A DNA stretch of 64,000 bases from Pogonophryne albipinna (taxonomy: Eukaryota; Chordata; Actinopteri; Perciformes; Artedidraconidae): the NCBI GenBank assembly GCA_028583405.1, contig CM053252.1, positions 36,421,763-36,485,762 on the forward strand. Direction: 5' to 3'. Position 1 is the stretch's first letter. Each line of letters begins with the position of its first letter. Both the position numbers and the translations under genes were made by a program. The notes beneath the pieces are model-generated. The model made no database searches and was not told the DNA's origin. It saw only the letters and a program-made list of their open reading frames with translations. Below are positions 34,999 to 47,300 of this stretch, in pieces.

Positions 34999-35098
34999 AA
35001 CCACCACCAAAGTCATCATCACCTGTACCACAATAACCACTAGCCTCATCATCACCACTACCACCATCACCAACCTCATCATCCCCAACATCATTCAA
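34745..35098 (+). repeat. Compound CAT/CAC/CGT trinucleotide microsatellite
   Basis: Two pure ATC/CAT cores (about 34816-34863 and 34964-34996) are embedded in roughly 350 bp of interrupted CAN triplets such as ACCACC, ATCATC and GTCGTC. The region shows strong strand asymmetry (almost no G on the plus strand). The minus-strand ORFs of Asp/Gly or Met are artefacts of the repeat. Confidence 0.9.
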
Positions 35099-35280
35099 AC
35101 AATCCCCCAAAACTCACCTTTTCCCTCTTGCCTTCAACTCCTAATCCACTAACCTCTCGCCCTTATTCCACCTAGCTTAGCACTTTTTACTTTTGTTTTA
35201 CTTGCTTGTAAAGCGCTTTGAGCACCAGGAAAAGCGCTATATAGATGTAATGTAGTATTATTATTATTATTATTATTATA
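35099..35280 (+). repeat. L2-like LINE 3' end
   Basis: The sequence AAAACTCACCTTTTCCCTCT followed by TGTAAAGCGCTTTGAGCACC, AAAAGCGCTATATAGATGTA and terminal (ATT)n is the characteristic 3' end of fish L2 elements, here on the plus strand. Compare the minus-strand copy ending at 18602. Only the last ~180 bp remain. The compound microsatellite lies immediately upstream. Confidence 0.75.
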
Positions 35281-35283
35281 AGC

Positions 35284-35314
<31 letters not shown>

Positions 35315-35767
35315 CAGAACGTACATCTAACTGTTAAATTAAGTAATCGTTATTTGTAAAAGTGTCATACAGCTCACTTTCCACTTGGAAAAGGGTTGAG
35401 CGGCTGAATCAAACCAGCTTTAGTAAATGTGCCGGCTTCTTCAGCCATGCTGCCCCTTGTTTAGAGCAATGTCTTTGCTCCTCTGCATTTAACTATGGAC
35501 TAGCTGAAATGGTTATAAATGCCTGCAGTGTGGAAAGGAAGGCATTTGTCTCCTTGTCAATGGATCCCTCAACCTGTTTTTTGAAGTTATTTGTTAATTA
35601 AGTTATAATTAGGCTTTCTGTTTATATTATATATAATTAACACATTTTTTTCATCTTTATGGACTTTATTGCCAATCCTAAAACAATATATTTGGAGTAT
35701 ATAAGGTTATTTTTTTCCTCAACCTTTACCTACTCAAATTGTTTGCCACCCTAGTCCTTGACAATCA

Positions 35768-35801
35768 TCACCACCACCACCACCACCACCACCACCACCA
35801 T
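35768..35801 (+). repeat. (CAC)n microsatellite
   Basis: Eleven to twelve consecutive CAC units. A further CAC/CAT tract lies at 35284-35315. Confidence 0.95.
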
Positions 35802-37069
35802 CCTTATCTCCTTTATCATCATTTTAATATTCAGAACTTCAGAATAGTCCAAATGAAATCGTATTCCCTCATATTTACATCCATGTATATATTAAGCACT
35901 ACCAAATCAAATCTTCTCACTGCCACAGATTCCTCTCTCTGACTAGCTGTGTCTATCAGCACTGCCCTCCTTCACCATTTGACAGAAAGGCTAATGGAAC
36001 ACCATAAGGGCCCGGATTTTGAGCACCAATGGCAGCTCTATGCTCATAATAACAAACCCAAACACACACAACACACACATTTACACTGTGGTAGCAGGTT
36101 GTGGATGTGAAGCAAAAAAAGTCCAATTTCACCCTTCTCTCTTCCCATCTTTACTCTCCCGCAATAACACACTAATGTGATTACACTGGCATCAAAACAA
36201 TTTGGCCTTTAATTACACGAGACACATCAAGGCGAAAACCATGAGAGGCTTTTCTCAAAGAAATCAATTGGCATGACCGATGAAGTAAGCAGGAGCGAGA
36301 GAGAGACAGAGAGGTAAACAGAGAGGAAACAAAGAGAGGGAGAGGTGGCAGAGAGATTTAACCAACAAGACAGACAGGGAGAGAGATCGTTTTTCTAATT
36401 AGATGATGGCAATGCTCTCAGACAGCTTTAATAGCAATCTACGTGTGACAGATGAGACATTGGAGTCTGGATGGTGTTATCTCCGAGGGTCCGTGGATGT
36501 CTCCCTCGCCACATCCTCATTCCTGAATTTCAACAGTGCGGCTGCTGATTACCAACGCTGTATTTGGATGTAAGTGGAGCTCTCACAGGAGACATAAACA
36601 AATGTATATTTGATTACACTCTTCTTACCTGTAATATTGAGCGGGGGCTTATAATCGTTTCCACACTTTAAATACACCTCTCTCTGGTGCATAGCAAGCA
36701 CGGAAGAGGATTAGGAAACAATGGATACACAAACTGAAATAAGTACCATATATGGCAATACAAACTAAACTGTAAAACAAGACAGGGCGATATTGAGGAA
36801 ATGAAATATCACAATATTGGTTGGCTGCTCTTCCTCTAATTGACCGGTTGGTGGTTTGATCCTCACCCCCTGCAGTCAAAATGTTGATGTGTCCTTTGGC
36901 AAGATTTGTTAATCCCAAATGACTCTCTATGGCATGGCCAACTGTATGTGAATGTGTGTGAATGTTAGTTTACCTGAGCAGGAGGGACCACTAAATGAAT
37001 ATTTGTGAATAGTTGAATGCTGACTTGCTTTTGCAGGTGGTTAAGCCCCTGTCACACTGTGCCGAAATT

Positions 37070-37996
37070 GACACCAGATGGACACACGAATATGGAATTG
37101 TGAATTTCGCACGAAGATGGCCCTGAACTTGGTCAACAGCCAAGCAACAGCCGAAGCAAGTACAATGCCTACAGAAGGCCACACGATGGCACCCGAACCA
37201 CACACGAAAATATGGTCGTAGACTTTACTGATGATTTAGAATGTATCCAGACTCAACGTAAGAGCTTGTGCCTCTTCGGGGGGTGCTAACATTTAAACAT
37301 ACACTTTATTCTTTACTTACTCCGTCTTTATATGTAGATTAGAAGATATTTCTTATCTCTGTCATGTTGTTTCCATAGCAACAACAACTTCCTGTCAACA
37401 GCGTAAACTCGCCTTCAAAATAAAAGCATCTAAATAAAACAGGAAGTTAACCTAAATTACATTTAAGACATACAACTGCAACGAAAGTAACAAAAACAAT
37501 GTAATATCCTTTTCAGTTTCACAGAACACAAATTGGGTTATTTACATAATGTTTACATGTTTGGTTTGTTGATGTCATCGTACTATAATACGATGGCTAC
37601 ACGACGGCATTGCGAGGGCTTCACGTAGTCGCGTTGCCTTCCTAAGACAATCGGGCTGCTTCTTGTTTCCTTCGTATTGTCTTCGTGAGGCGAAAAATGC
37701 CCGATGGCATCGATGATCAGACGAAGATGACACGATTTGACAAGATGCCCTCACGAGTGCCTTACGAAGGGCAAAATGGACACACAAATTCAACCCGAAA
37801 ATGAACCTTCGCAAGGTCCTTCGGCAATTTTTTGGCATGCCAAAGATTTTGCCACCGCTCACGAAGTTTCTGCCGGAGGCTGAGAAACTCCACCGGCGGT
37901 CATACGATGGCTTAAGATGCCCTCAAGAATGGCCCGATATTGTTACGATCAGAGCCGAATTTGAACATTTCCTTTATCGTGTGTCCATCTGGTGTC
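37070..37996. mobile_element. 927-bp element with perfect 20-bp inverted repeats
   Basis: GACACCAGATGGACACACGA at 37070-37089 is the exact reverse complement of 37977-37996. The interior is rich in short ACGAAG/CTTCGT and TGGCAT/ATGCCA motifs in both orientations (37580-37870), suggesting secondary structure. No transposase is seen. Similar sequence may extend a little beyond the left end (CCCCTGTCACACTGTGCCG), so the true termini and target duplication are unsettled. Confidence 0.6.
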
Positions 37997-39059
37997 TGGT
38001 TGGTTTAGGGCCAAAATACATTTCTGATCTCTTGCTACACTATGAACCATCAAAACATCTCAGGTCTTTTGGGTTTGGTCTCCTTCTGGTAGGGACTACA
38101 CTCACTTTTCAAAAATAAAGACCTTTCCACACAGGACTTTTTCTTTCTCTGTGCCTTCACTAACAGGTGAACAAATAACATTTTAAAATAGGTTTTTAAG
38201 TCATTTTTAACTAATTTAATTTGTTTTCCCAAGTGGCTTAGCTATATGCGTAATCATGTGGTTGGTTTAAAACATGTTTAATGTATTTTGTTGCTGGCCT
38301 AATGGACTAATACAACTGTGCCAGATGTATCTGACTAACAACAAAGGTGTAAACAAAACTATCAATTTTCTTGGAAGACAATAATATGGTAAGTGAATAT
38401 GCCAGTGAATTAGAATCTGAGTCAAAGAATCAAATTTGACTATTGCTCTCCTCTTTCGCAACAAGAGTTTATCCCCTAAAATGATGTAGGTCCATTAATA
38501 CTTGCATGGATGGCCATCCATGTGGAACATCACATCAGCATTTCTTGATGTATGTGTGAGCACATTGTGTGTCCTTTCTGTTGAGTCTCACACCCACAGC
38601 ACAGCTCAGTTCAGGTGTGGAAGGAATCTCTGTCCACATTAATTTATGTAGGTCACCTACACACACAGGTCCATCCATTTCAATGTCCTACTTAGCTAGA
38701 TGTTTGGTGCACTGGGTGTGTGGGTCGCTACACATCCCATCTTTCTCTCATACAACCCTGCTGAGGGGGAACTAAATAGAGCAGTAAGAAAAAACTGCAT
38801 ATAGTAAAAATTAATGCACAAAAAAAAAAATCCCTTGTTGATATCCTCCGAATACCCTTAAACGTTTCAGTTTGCTGGTTAACATGGGCTAAATTGTTTT
38901 GAAAAAGGATAAGGGAAATAGAGGGAGGCAAAGTCAAGTAAATTATACAATCAATGTCAGAAGACCAATATATTTGGCCTTTAGTACTGGGCACCTTTGT
39001 AGATCAACAGGAGCAATACCTTTCTCTAGTCAGAGATTTGGAGGCACATTAGAGTAAAT

Positions 39060-39612
39060 AATACGTTTTAGAGCATCCTGGAGTCCACGTTGAACTTCCG
39101 TTGTTGAGCTGTCCTTGCGATGAGACTGATGTGATGATTCCAAGGCAGGTCACCGGTGATGTGAACCCTGAAGAACCTGTAGCAGCTGACTCTTTCCATC
39201 ATAGTCCCGTGAATGGTGATTGGGGCGTGTGACTCTTGAGGATGCTTTCGCTAATCCACAATCAGCTCCTTAGTTTGGCTGACGTTAAAATGGGGGTTGT
39301 TGTCCTGGCACCAAGATGTCAGGTCTCTGACCATCTCTCTTTTCGTTGTTTCGTACCTGTCAGTGCTCAGTCTCATGACGGTCGTATTGTCAGCAAACTT
39401 GAGTAAAGAAGAGGACCGAGCCTGCAGCCCTGAGGGACTCCGGTGTTGAGGGTCAGGAAGGAAGATGTGATGATGCCCATCTGCACTGACTGGGATCGGC
39501 TCTTCTGGAAGTTCAGGACCCATTTACAGAGGTTGCTGGCGAGCTTGAGGGCGCTGAACTTAGTGACAAGCTTGGATGGCACAATGCTCGTAGCCAAAAG
39601 GCTCAGTTGCAA
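39060..39612 (-). pseudogene. Rex1/CR1-like reverse-transcriptase fragment
   Basis: In two minus-strand frames the fragment reads [59 protein letters not shown] and SQTKELIVD. It then continues with a TMMERVSCYRF and VHITGDLPWNHHIS-like stretch toward 39060. The order matches the RT of the Rex1-like LINE at 48595-52189. The catalytic FADD box is FADN, and there is at least one frameshift near 39400. The 5' and 3' ends are missing. Confidence 0.8.
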
Positions 39613-41795
39613 TTAAAAACCAGAAACCTAAAACAGATAAAACTAAATTGTTTTACCACAACTACCTGTGCTGTGACTCTGTTCCTCTATAAGACCGGAT
39701 TCACCTTCAGTTGAGGTTTTTCATAAGACGGGCATACTGGTGATACCATCAGATTTTTTGTTTTGCTATTCAGTGCTTGTTAAGGAGTTGATACTATTTC
39801 TGGCTGCATGCAGTGTTTGTCCAGACTCACTGATGCAATTTGGTTAGTTGCCACTTATTTTCATGCTTTTTCTTTCCCATTAGTGATGAAATACGTTTTT
39901 GAGGCCTCTTCAGGTTTACATTTCCTCTCCCTTTTAATTCACTTCGCTCACCACAGAGAGCTCATTTAAATCTCAAAGCCAACATCTGTGACAAGAGACT
40001 GAGCTTTAAACTGCTGTAGTTAATCCGCTACCAAGGGTTATGCGGACTAGGAAGAGGCAGAGGCAGAAAAAGAGAGATAGTAACCCAGCAAACCTATTGG
40101 GTAAGTAAGTATAACAATAAAAAAACACTGCTTATGGATCTAAATGGTGAACAATAAAATGTAGCAGCTACATGCAGCATTGGCGGTGGCTTGTACAGAC
40201 AAAAGGTCATGTGTCTGCAAACACATGTTTGTACCTTGTTACTATAACTACGTTTTTTAACTTGGTTCCCTTTAGCATTTAAGTTTGCTGAGCTTAATAG
40301 ACCAGAGGCTTTCTGGTTGGTTTACATTCACTGCTGCTATAGTTCAATGTTGCCTAAAACTATTTAAGCTTTGGTAACATCAAGGTGAGATATTCCTTCT
40401 TCTGACGGCAGGAACAGCTCCAGTGTAATTTCATAAGAAGGAAGACAGTCCAAAAGAGTGTTGAGTTCATTTCCCTAACCTAGCTGCAACAATATGTCAA
40501 CACATTGTTGACAACTGAACTTCTTCAGGGTGTAAAATGGTATTACAATATTGTCCAGGGGACAGATGAATCTTTCCTAGAAAAATGCTGTTTCTGTCTC
40601 TGCTTTGTTCCACTCTGCTCTGTGTGTATGCGTGTGTGTGGACAACAGCCCTCAGACACAGGAGTGAAGGATAACAGTGCAAAAAATACCCAAACCAAGA
40701 TATTTGTTCATGTATTGTCAAGCATTAGAGATAATCCTTAGTATACAATCAATAGAAATAACACACTCAAGACATGTAAATCAAACTGTTTTGCTCGCGC
40801 ATATGTGCACCAAAAAGACTGGGTAAAAAATCCTGAATCACAGCCATGTAGCTGTGGTCTCAAACTAATAGGCCATTGAATTAATTTTGGAGACGACTCA
40901 TTATCAAGCTCAGTCCTTAAGCTGTATCAACGTAATTGGCTGCAAGGAAAAATAGAATATGTTGCCAGTTAAATAATATCTAACTGCATATGAGTTTGTA
41001 TAAATAGCAAACACATTGTGTATATATTTCTACATTTTGCGGCTTCCTTCATTCACCTGAGTGGCCTCTCTGTCTGGATATGTCACCGGCTGTCATTTTC
41101 ATAATTTGATTTGCGCCTCGTCCGGAATCTGCTTATAGTCAAACAGCTGTCCCCTAGAGCCTGAGGTTAAACACAGCATTATACACACTCTCCCTACAAT
41201 TTCCTTTAATAGCCCTTTGCAGGTATACAGAGATGAAAGAAATTGGATTTTGATGACCGTGCCCTTCAAACACTGATCCCTCTGCCCATATCTTTCCACA
41301 GCGATCATTTAAACAGAAGCTTAGTGAAACCATAAGCGCCATATCCCACAAAACTATTAACACCTACTGATTTTTAGATGAAGTCATGTAGTTGCACTTC
41401 CCCATGCATGCATCCGTCTGTAATAGTTTATTGATTGTTCTCCCTGGGTGTTTAGAGCATCATTTTCTTGAACAATAGCTGAATTCCAGCAAGCACTTGA
41501 TTACGAAGAAGCTTAACAAATCCAAACCAACACAAACATAACTGTACATCAGTGGGACCTAATAACAGATTCCTCTCACTATTAAGTGTGAAGCAGACAT
41601 ACACACTCCTGTTGGGGGATATATTTATCTGGAAACTGATACCCCAAGAAGCCACCAGAAAAATGAAAAGAGCAGCATTGATTGAGCAACTGATTGGAGT
41701 GGAATCCATTACTGAAGATGAAGGAAAGGAATGAAAACTGATGACAGAGATCATTTCAAAAGCACGTCAAATGAGGTGATATTTTCAGTTAATGT

Positions 41796-41935
41796 ATTGA
41801 TATTTTTTTCATTTATATAGCCCTATATAAAAAAATATATACATTTTTCTCATGAGGCTTTACAATTTGTACAGTATATGACACCCTCTGTCCTTAGACC
41901 CTTGCAGCAGAGTAGGAAAAACTCCCAGGAAACAC
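41796..41935 (-). repeat. Retroelement fragment related to 62219-62430
   Basis: TTCATTTATATAGCCCTATA, then ACACCCTCTGTCCTTAGACC and GGAAAAACTCCCAGGAAACA. The ACACCCTCT.TCCTTAGACCCT block recurs at 62380-62415. It is in the reverse orientation relative to the retroelement tail, and truncated. Confidence 0.6.
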
Positions 41936-42330
41936 CATCATGTCTACGAGGAAAATTGTGTGAGCAACAGAGGGGGGGTCCCTTTCCCAGGATGGACAGA
42001 CGAGCAATAAGTATCGTGTGTAAGGATTTGAAAAAGGACACAAATGACAAAATTGATAATGTGAAAGTACATAAAGATAAATCAAGGGTGTTAAAAATCT
42101 TCAAGGTGCAGCCGAAGATTTTAATAACATGGGTGTCAGCCAGGACCATGACAACAGACGCAGGCATGACTCATGATCCAGACGTCACCTTTAATACTGG
42201 CAATCTGCCAGGTGACAGACAGGAAACAAAATGGGGACAATGCCCTTAATGCTGAGTTAGAAGCATGCATTATGCGAACATAGAGATAAGGAAAGACAAG
42301 AAGTAAAATTGAAAGTCCTTCGACAGTCTA

Positions 42331-42547
42331 AGGTCGTATTCACACCAGCCTTGTTTAGTCCGTTTGAATCGAACCCTGGTGCGTTTACCCCCTTGGTGCG
42401 TTTCGTTTGGGTTGGTGTGATCGCAGTCCGAGACCTCTGAAGTGAACTAAACAACCGGACTCTGGTCCGCCTAAAAGAGGTGGTCTCGGACCGCTTGCTA
42501 GTGAGCTCTGGAGCGGTTCATCGCTGGTGTGAACGCAGTCCGCACCA
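42331..42547. mobile_element. Short MITE with GTATTCACACCAGC ends
   Basis: GTATTCACACCAGC (42336-42349) and GCTGGTGTGAACGC (42523-42536) are inverted repeats. The interior has many GTCCG, GGTGCG and CGGACC motifs in both orientations, as in a common fish DNA-transposon-derived repeat. No clear target duplication or coding capacity. Confidence 0.55.
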
Positions 42548-43353
42548 AAACATGTCAGTTTATGGTAAATACATTTTTTATTGAGTAGCAGTGCTTCATT
42601 TTAATTTCATGACACGATGTTAAGCCTCTCTTACCAAAGATGTGAACAGAACTATTCAAACCATTGTGTAATCCAGAAAACATCCAGAGATTTTAAGCAG
42701 ATGTTCTTTATTGGATCTGGAAAACTATAAATCCAGCAATGCAAGCCACATTTGTTGCCTAAGATTTACATTTGCTAAACACATTGTGAAGTTTATATCC
42801 TCAAAACCTTTTTCTTGTAAAAAAAAACCTTCTTCTCCAATTTTGTTAAAACTTTTATTCTGTTGCATAAAATGTAAGAAATGTGAAGAGCAAATTCAGA
42901 AAATGGACGAAAAAAGGAATGCATTTATTTACTGTCTGTATTAGCTTCAATACTCATCACTCTTTCTATTACACAAACATCAATAACTTGTATCAAGATG
43001 ACACACAGTAATGATGATAAACACAATTCATTGTTTGCCTGGTTCTTTCCCTATGGGCTTCACAATGACAATATGCAGTCAGGTGACATTCTGCTCTCTC
43101 CAAAGATGGTTCTTTACACGAGCAGGGCCTATATTCATTTTTCCTTCACAGTGGAACAGCAGACGCAAGTTTTTACAGAATGTGTGGAAGATATGACAGA
43201 ATAATGAGATATGAATGGGTGTACCTTCATGATGCTTCATAATTTGCTTCATCAGAAGTGACAGTGATAAAAGGAGAATGTGCTCCATATCAAACACACA
43301 GTGGTTAGAAGGGGGTACCTGTCTGATAAAGTGACAAGAAACACTCAGATATA

Positions 43354-44881
43354 CAGTTGAGGCCTAAATTATTAGCCCCCCAGGAGTTATGAAACATTTT
43401 CCTAAAATTCTTCCCAATATTTCCAGCATTAATAAAACTTGATATAATCGAACATTCACCAGTGCTATTTAGTAGCTTTTGGTATATTTTGGAAAATAAA
43501 ATAAGTTTTTAGGCTTGCTTTATATCAAATATAGTGAAAAATGGGTTGGTCAAAAATATTAGCCCCCAGGCCATTAATAGTCACAACTGACAACAACCTC
43601 TTAGAGTAGTTCTTTAGTAGGTTGGCACAGGTCTCTTGAGGGATTTTGGCCCATTCTTCCATTGCAAATTGTTCCAGCTGGTCCAAATTGCGTGGTTTCC
43701 GAGCATGGACATTCACTTTGAGCACCCGCCAGATTCTCAATAGGATTAAGATCTGGGCTACGTGCGGGCCACTCCAGCACCTTGGTTTTGGTGTCCTTTA
43801 GGAACTGTTGGACCAATTGTGATGTGTGCTTTGGGTCATTGTCTTGTTGGAAGACCCAGCGAAGACTAAGAGCAGATTTTTTCATATTATCCCTCAAAAT
43901 GTCAACATAATTTGAATTTGTCATGATGCCTTGCACCCGAAAAAGGCTCCCTGTGCCTGAGGCTGCAAAACAGCCCCACAGCATGATGTGTTCTTAGGGT
44001 TGAAGGCCTCTCCCTTTCTTCGCCAAACATAAGCAACATCCATGTGCCCAAACAGTTCCGGTTTAGTCTCATCAGACCAAAGCACAGACTTACACAACTC
44101 ATCTTTACCTTTCAAATGTTCACGGGCAAACCTCAGTCTGGCTCTGATGTGCCACTCTTTGAGTAAAGGGGTTCTTCTGGGACGATGGCTCTGAAGCCCA
44201 CCACGATGAAGAGCCCTCACCACTGTGTTCCTTGAAACATCAACTCCAGAAGAGGCCAGCAACAATCATCTCGGCAGATGTCCGGGGATTCTTGCTGACA
44301 TCTCTGACTATTTTCCTCTCCAGAGTTCTTGAAATCTTGCGCTTTCGACCACGCCTAAGTTTATTTCTTACAGAATGTGTCTCCTTGTACTTCGCAATGA
44401 TGCAACGTACAGCAGTTCTAGACACTGTGAAGCGCTTGGAAATAGCAGTATAGCCTTCCCCCTTATCATGAGCCTCCACTATCTTCTTTCTGAGCTCAAG
44501 ACTGATTTCCTTTGTCTTTGGCATGATGAGTAGGAGTAGTAGTATAGTCCCTCTAAATAAGGTATTCAAGTGCCTGTTTCTTGGAGTCCTTTTATGCTGA
44601 TTGAATGCTCAGGTGTGGCTCGAAAGCTGATTGATTGATTAGGTGTGGTTTGAAAGCAAACATTCACATGGGGGCTAATATTTTTGACCAACCCATTTTT
44701 CACTATATTTGATATAAAGCAAGCCTAAAATGTACCAAAAGCTACTAAATGTACCAAAAGCTACTAAATAGCACTGGTGAATGTTTGATTATATCAAGTT
44801 TTATCAATGCTGGAAACATTGGGAAGAATTTTAAGAAAATGTTCCACAACTCCTGGGGGCTAATAATTTAGGTCTCAACTG
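43354..44881 (-). mobile_element. Tc1-like transposon with about 210-bp inverted repeats (IR/DR type)
   Basis: The element starts CAGTTGAGGCCTAAATTATT and ends with its near reverse complement (…AATTTAGGTCTCAACTG), flanked by TA (43352-43353 and 44882-44883). The inverted similarity runs inward to 43570 and 44669. There a second copy of the GGGGGCTAATA motif appears (GGGGGCTAATATTTTTGACC), so each arm holds an outer and an inner transposase-binding-like repeat, as in the Sleeping Beauty type. The right arm has a local tandem duplication (AAATGTACCAAAAGCTACT, twice, 44729-44770). Confidence 0.93.
43525..44524 (-). pseudogene. Tc1-like DD34E transposase, broken by frame changes and a deletion
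   Basis: From ATG at 44524 the frame starts MPKTKEISLELRKKIVEAHD, with the helix-turn-helix region (YTAISKRFTVSRTAVRCII) and an RRGRKRKI basic segment. It then breaks near 44250-44270 and resumes in another frame with SGVDVSRNTVVRALH and VLWSDETKPELFG (first catalytic Asp). It breaks again near 43985, apparently with loss of about ten codons, and resumes at MLWGCFAASG. QQDNDPKHTS and SPDLNPIENL supply the second Asp and the Glu at the correct DD34E spacing. A third frame change follows at once, and WRVLKVNVHARKP continues in the next frame. All catalytic residues remain, but no continuous protein can be made. Confidence 0.92.
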
Positions 44882-45265
44882 TATATTTAAGGGTTGATAG
44901 TGGTCCATTGTGTTAGAAATGTAGATATCTCATCAGATCTTTCACTGATCACATGTGCGTGTTTGTTGGCAAATAACTTTTATTCTAATGATTATGATAT
45001 CATTATGATTGACTGATCCGCTTATCAGTCAGCCAAATTAAGCAAATGTGATGTCTGGTTTCATGTGTCTTACATTTTTAAGGTATAGGTAATGTGAAGC
45101 TGACAAATGAGCGGCCCGACCAAAGTAAGGAGCCAGAGGCAGAACGTCCAAATACAACCCGGTGTGGGCGTTTATTAATCATTGGCACATGATTAACTGT
45201 CGTATTAACAGCATCAATCATTCATATGACTGTCTCCAGCACTATCCCCGTCTCAATGAGCCTAA

Positions 45266-46012
45266 CCCCTAGTTTCCACCGGGTCCGTCTGCGGCGCGTT
45301 ACGGCTCCGCCGCGGTTTTGGTCCGGCCTCCTCCGGCGTCATACCCTACCGGGCGCGTTTCACAAGCGTTTCAGAAGCATTACGGAAGCGGAGCGTCGTG
45401 CATGCCGGCTCGCAGTTCTTGTTGATTTGGGCATATTTCCTGGACATTTGTACTTCTACAAGAAAGTAAGTAGGCTACGTAGTTAAATGGTTTATTTTTG
45501 TGTCTGTTTAAATCGTGTTTATTGTTGTTATTTCCTATTTTGTTGTGTTGTAGACTGCAGACATAATTAATAATAATTGTAATAGTCCAGTTAAAAATAA
45601 CATGAATCAAAGATGGGTTGCTGTATTTTAGAGGTAAATAAAAAGCATTCATCATCATAATTATTCTATATAATTTACACACAGTGCCTGTAAACCGAAG
45701 GAGAACGCTGGCCTTTATTCTCCTACTGGAAAGACTACAGAGGAGGGATGGGGGGAGGAGAAGGAACCGGTTTTGGGGGGTGGGCCGGATGCTGTCACTG
45801 TTCCGACATTACCTTACGGCTGCGTCACGTCGAAAAATGGACTTCAATCCTATTTCGAGCGGAGCCCAGCGGCGAGACGCTTCTGGGACGCTTCTGAGCC
45901 GTAACGCGGCGCGTCTGGTGGAATAGCACCCATTGACTAGAGTGGCCGCGATCCTTGCGGACACGCGGCGCAGCCGCAACGCGCCGCAGACGGACCCAGT
46001 GGAAACTAGGGG
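45266..46012. mobile_element. Second copy of the Harbinger-like MITE (747 bp)
   Basis: CCCCTAGTTTCCACCGGGTC at the left and its inverted partner at the right end (…GACCCAGTGGAAACTAGGGG, 45993-46012) are flanked by TAA (45263-45265 and 46013-46015). It shares TIRs, size class, the GTACTTCTACAAGAAAGTAA motif and a CATTGACTAGAGTGGCCGCG block with 6052-8750. This copy has no inner insertion and so shows the native length of the family. Confidence 0.85.
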
Positions 46013-47131
46013 TAACACGCCACCTTTTATAGGCCCAACAATTGGACTGTACCATCAAAAGGGGTGGTAGGTGCAAAGATGGTTAGCTCAGATAATGAAA
46101 CCAGTTAAAGAAAACTAAACATTACTTGAAAATAACAAACATCCATTAGTTCAATTATACCTAATTCATGTACGAAAGGAAAAATATTACAAACAAACAA
46201 CATCAATGTACACGATATAAAACCACCCCTGCCTCCATCCTGCTCAATTCCCCCACCCCGAACGATAAAACAGGGTTCGCCGTTTCCCCGGGGACACTTT
46301 ACGGTGACGGACCCTGGGAACGGAGACGGGAGAACAGGTGGAGGTGAGTGTTATGATGTTAACTACTGCAGGGATGATATGACAAATATATAAGTTGCTT
46401 AGTCTAAAGAGCTTATAAATTACTAGAATCGCTAATCACACTTTGTTCACCCATAGGTTGGCGTGCCAATCCAGCCCCCCGACACCAAGGACCAATATGT
46501 GTTTCTCATACTGACGTCAACCATTCAAGAAACGGGTTTGAACGCCACACAAGCTCTTGTCATCTTTTATAAATCAAATGTTTCCTGTGAAATGTTTTAC
46601 CGTGGAACAAATGAATAGCTTCGCCAATAGTGAAGCTATATAATATGTAACAGAGACCGTGATCTACGGCCCCAGAGATCACCTCCGTTACAGGTAAAGT
46701 GATCAAGTATCAGTTTATTTGCCCAAACCCAAAGTATTGAACATAAAACACATAATTACTTAATGCTTGGCAACATTCTAATAAAAATGACCACATGCCA
46801 GGATTGTTGGTGAATAATCGCATCAATATCTCCAAATAACAAGACATTCCTGATGTTTTGCTGTGATACATTTTTGCTGGGTGTTTAGAGACAAGACATC
46901 AAAGCACTAGAGTTAGACACGGTAAATCTGTCTAGAAGGTTCTAACAAAATATGTCACAGAGTTGTAGAAATGGTAACGTAGAGGAAAGAGACTTTATAA
47001 TCTCAGGTAGGCATTACTTTATCTTAAAGACATAATGTGCAGCGAGCCGGTCATGAATGCAAAAATAACACCGACAGGGTGAGTAGGATCCCGATGCGAA
47101 GTGGCTGGATCTGCAGCGACAGCAACGTAAC

Positions 47132-47300
47132 TTAAAGGTCACCTATTATGCAAAACCCACTTTTCATGTCTTTTATACATAAATATGTGTCCCCAGTGTG
47201 TTAAGAGATTTGGAAAGTTTCAGGAAAAAAGATTTTGTCTTTTTCTCCTGATCCACCTATTTAGAAACCTGTCTGATTGATATGACTGTAACGGTGCTTT
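47132..47300 (+). repeat. Second copy of the dispersed repeat at 9838
   Basis: TAAAGGTCACCTATTATGCA followed by ATGTCTTTTATACATAAATA and TGTGTCCCCAGTGTGT aligns with 9838 onward. It is less decayed than that copy. The right end is not defined. Confidence 0.6.

Noticed and set aside
45090..46700. Possible LTR-retrotransposon or solo LTR around the Harbinger-like MITE
   Set aside because: No matching TG...CA ends, no second LTR, and no gag or pol similarity could be found by eye.
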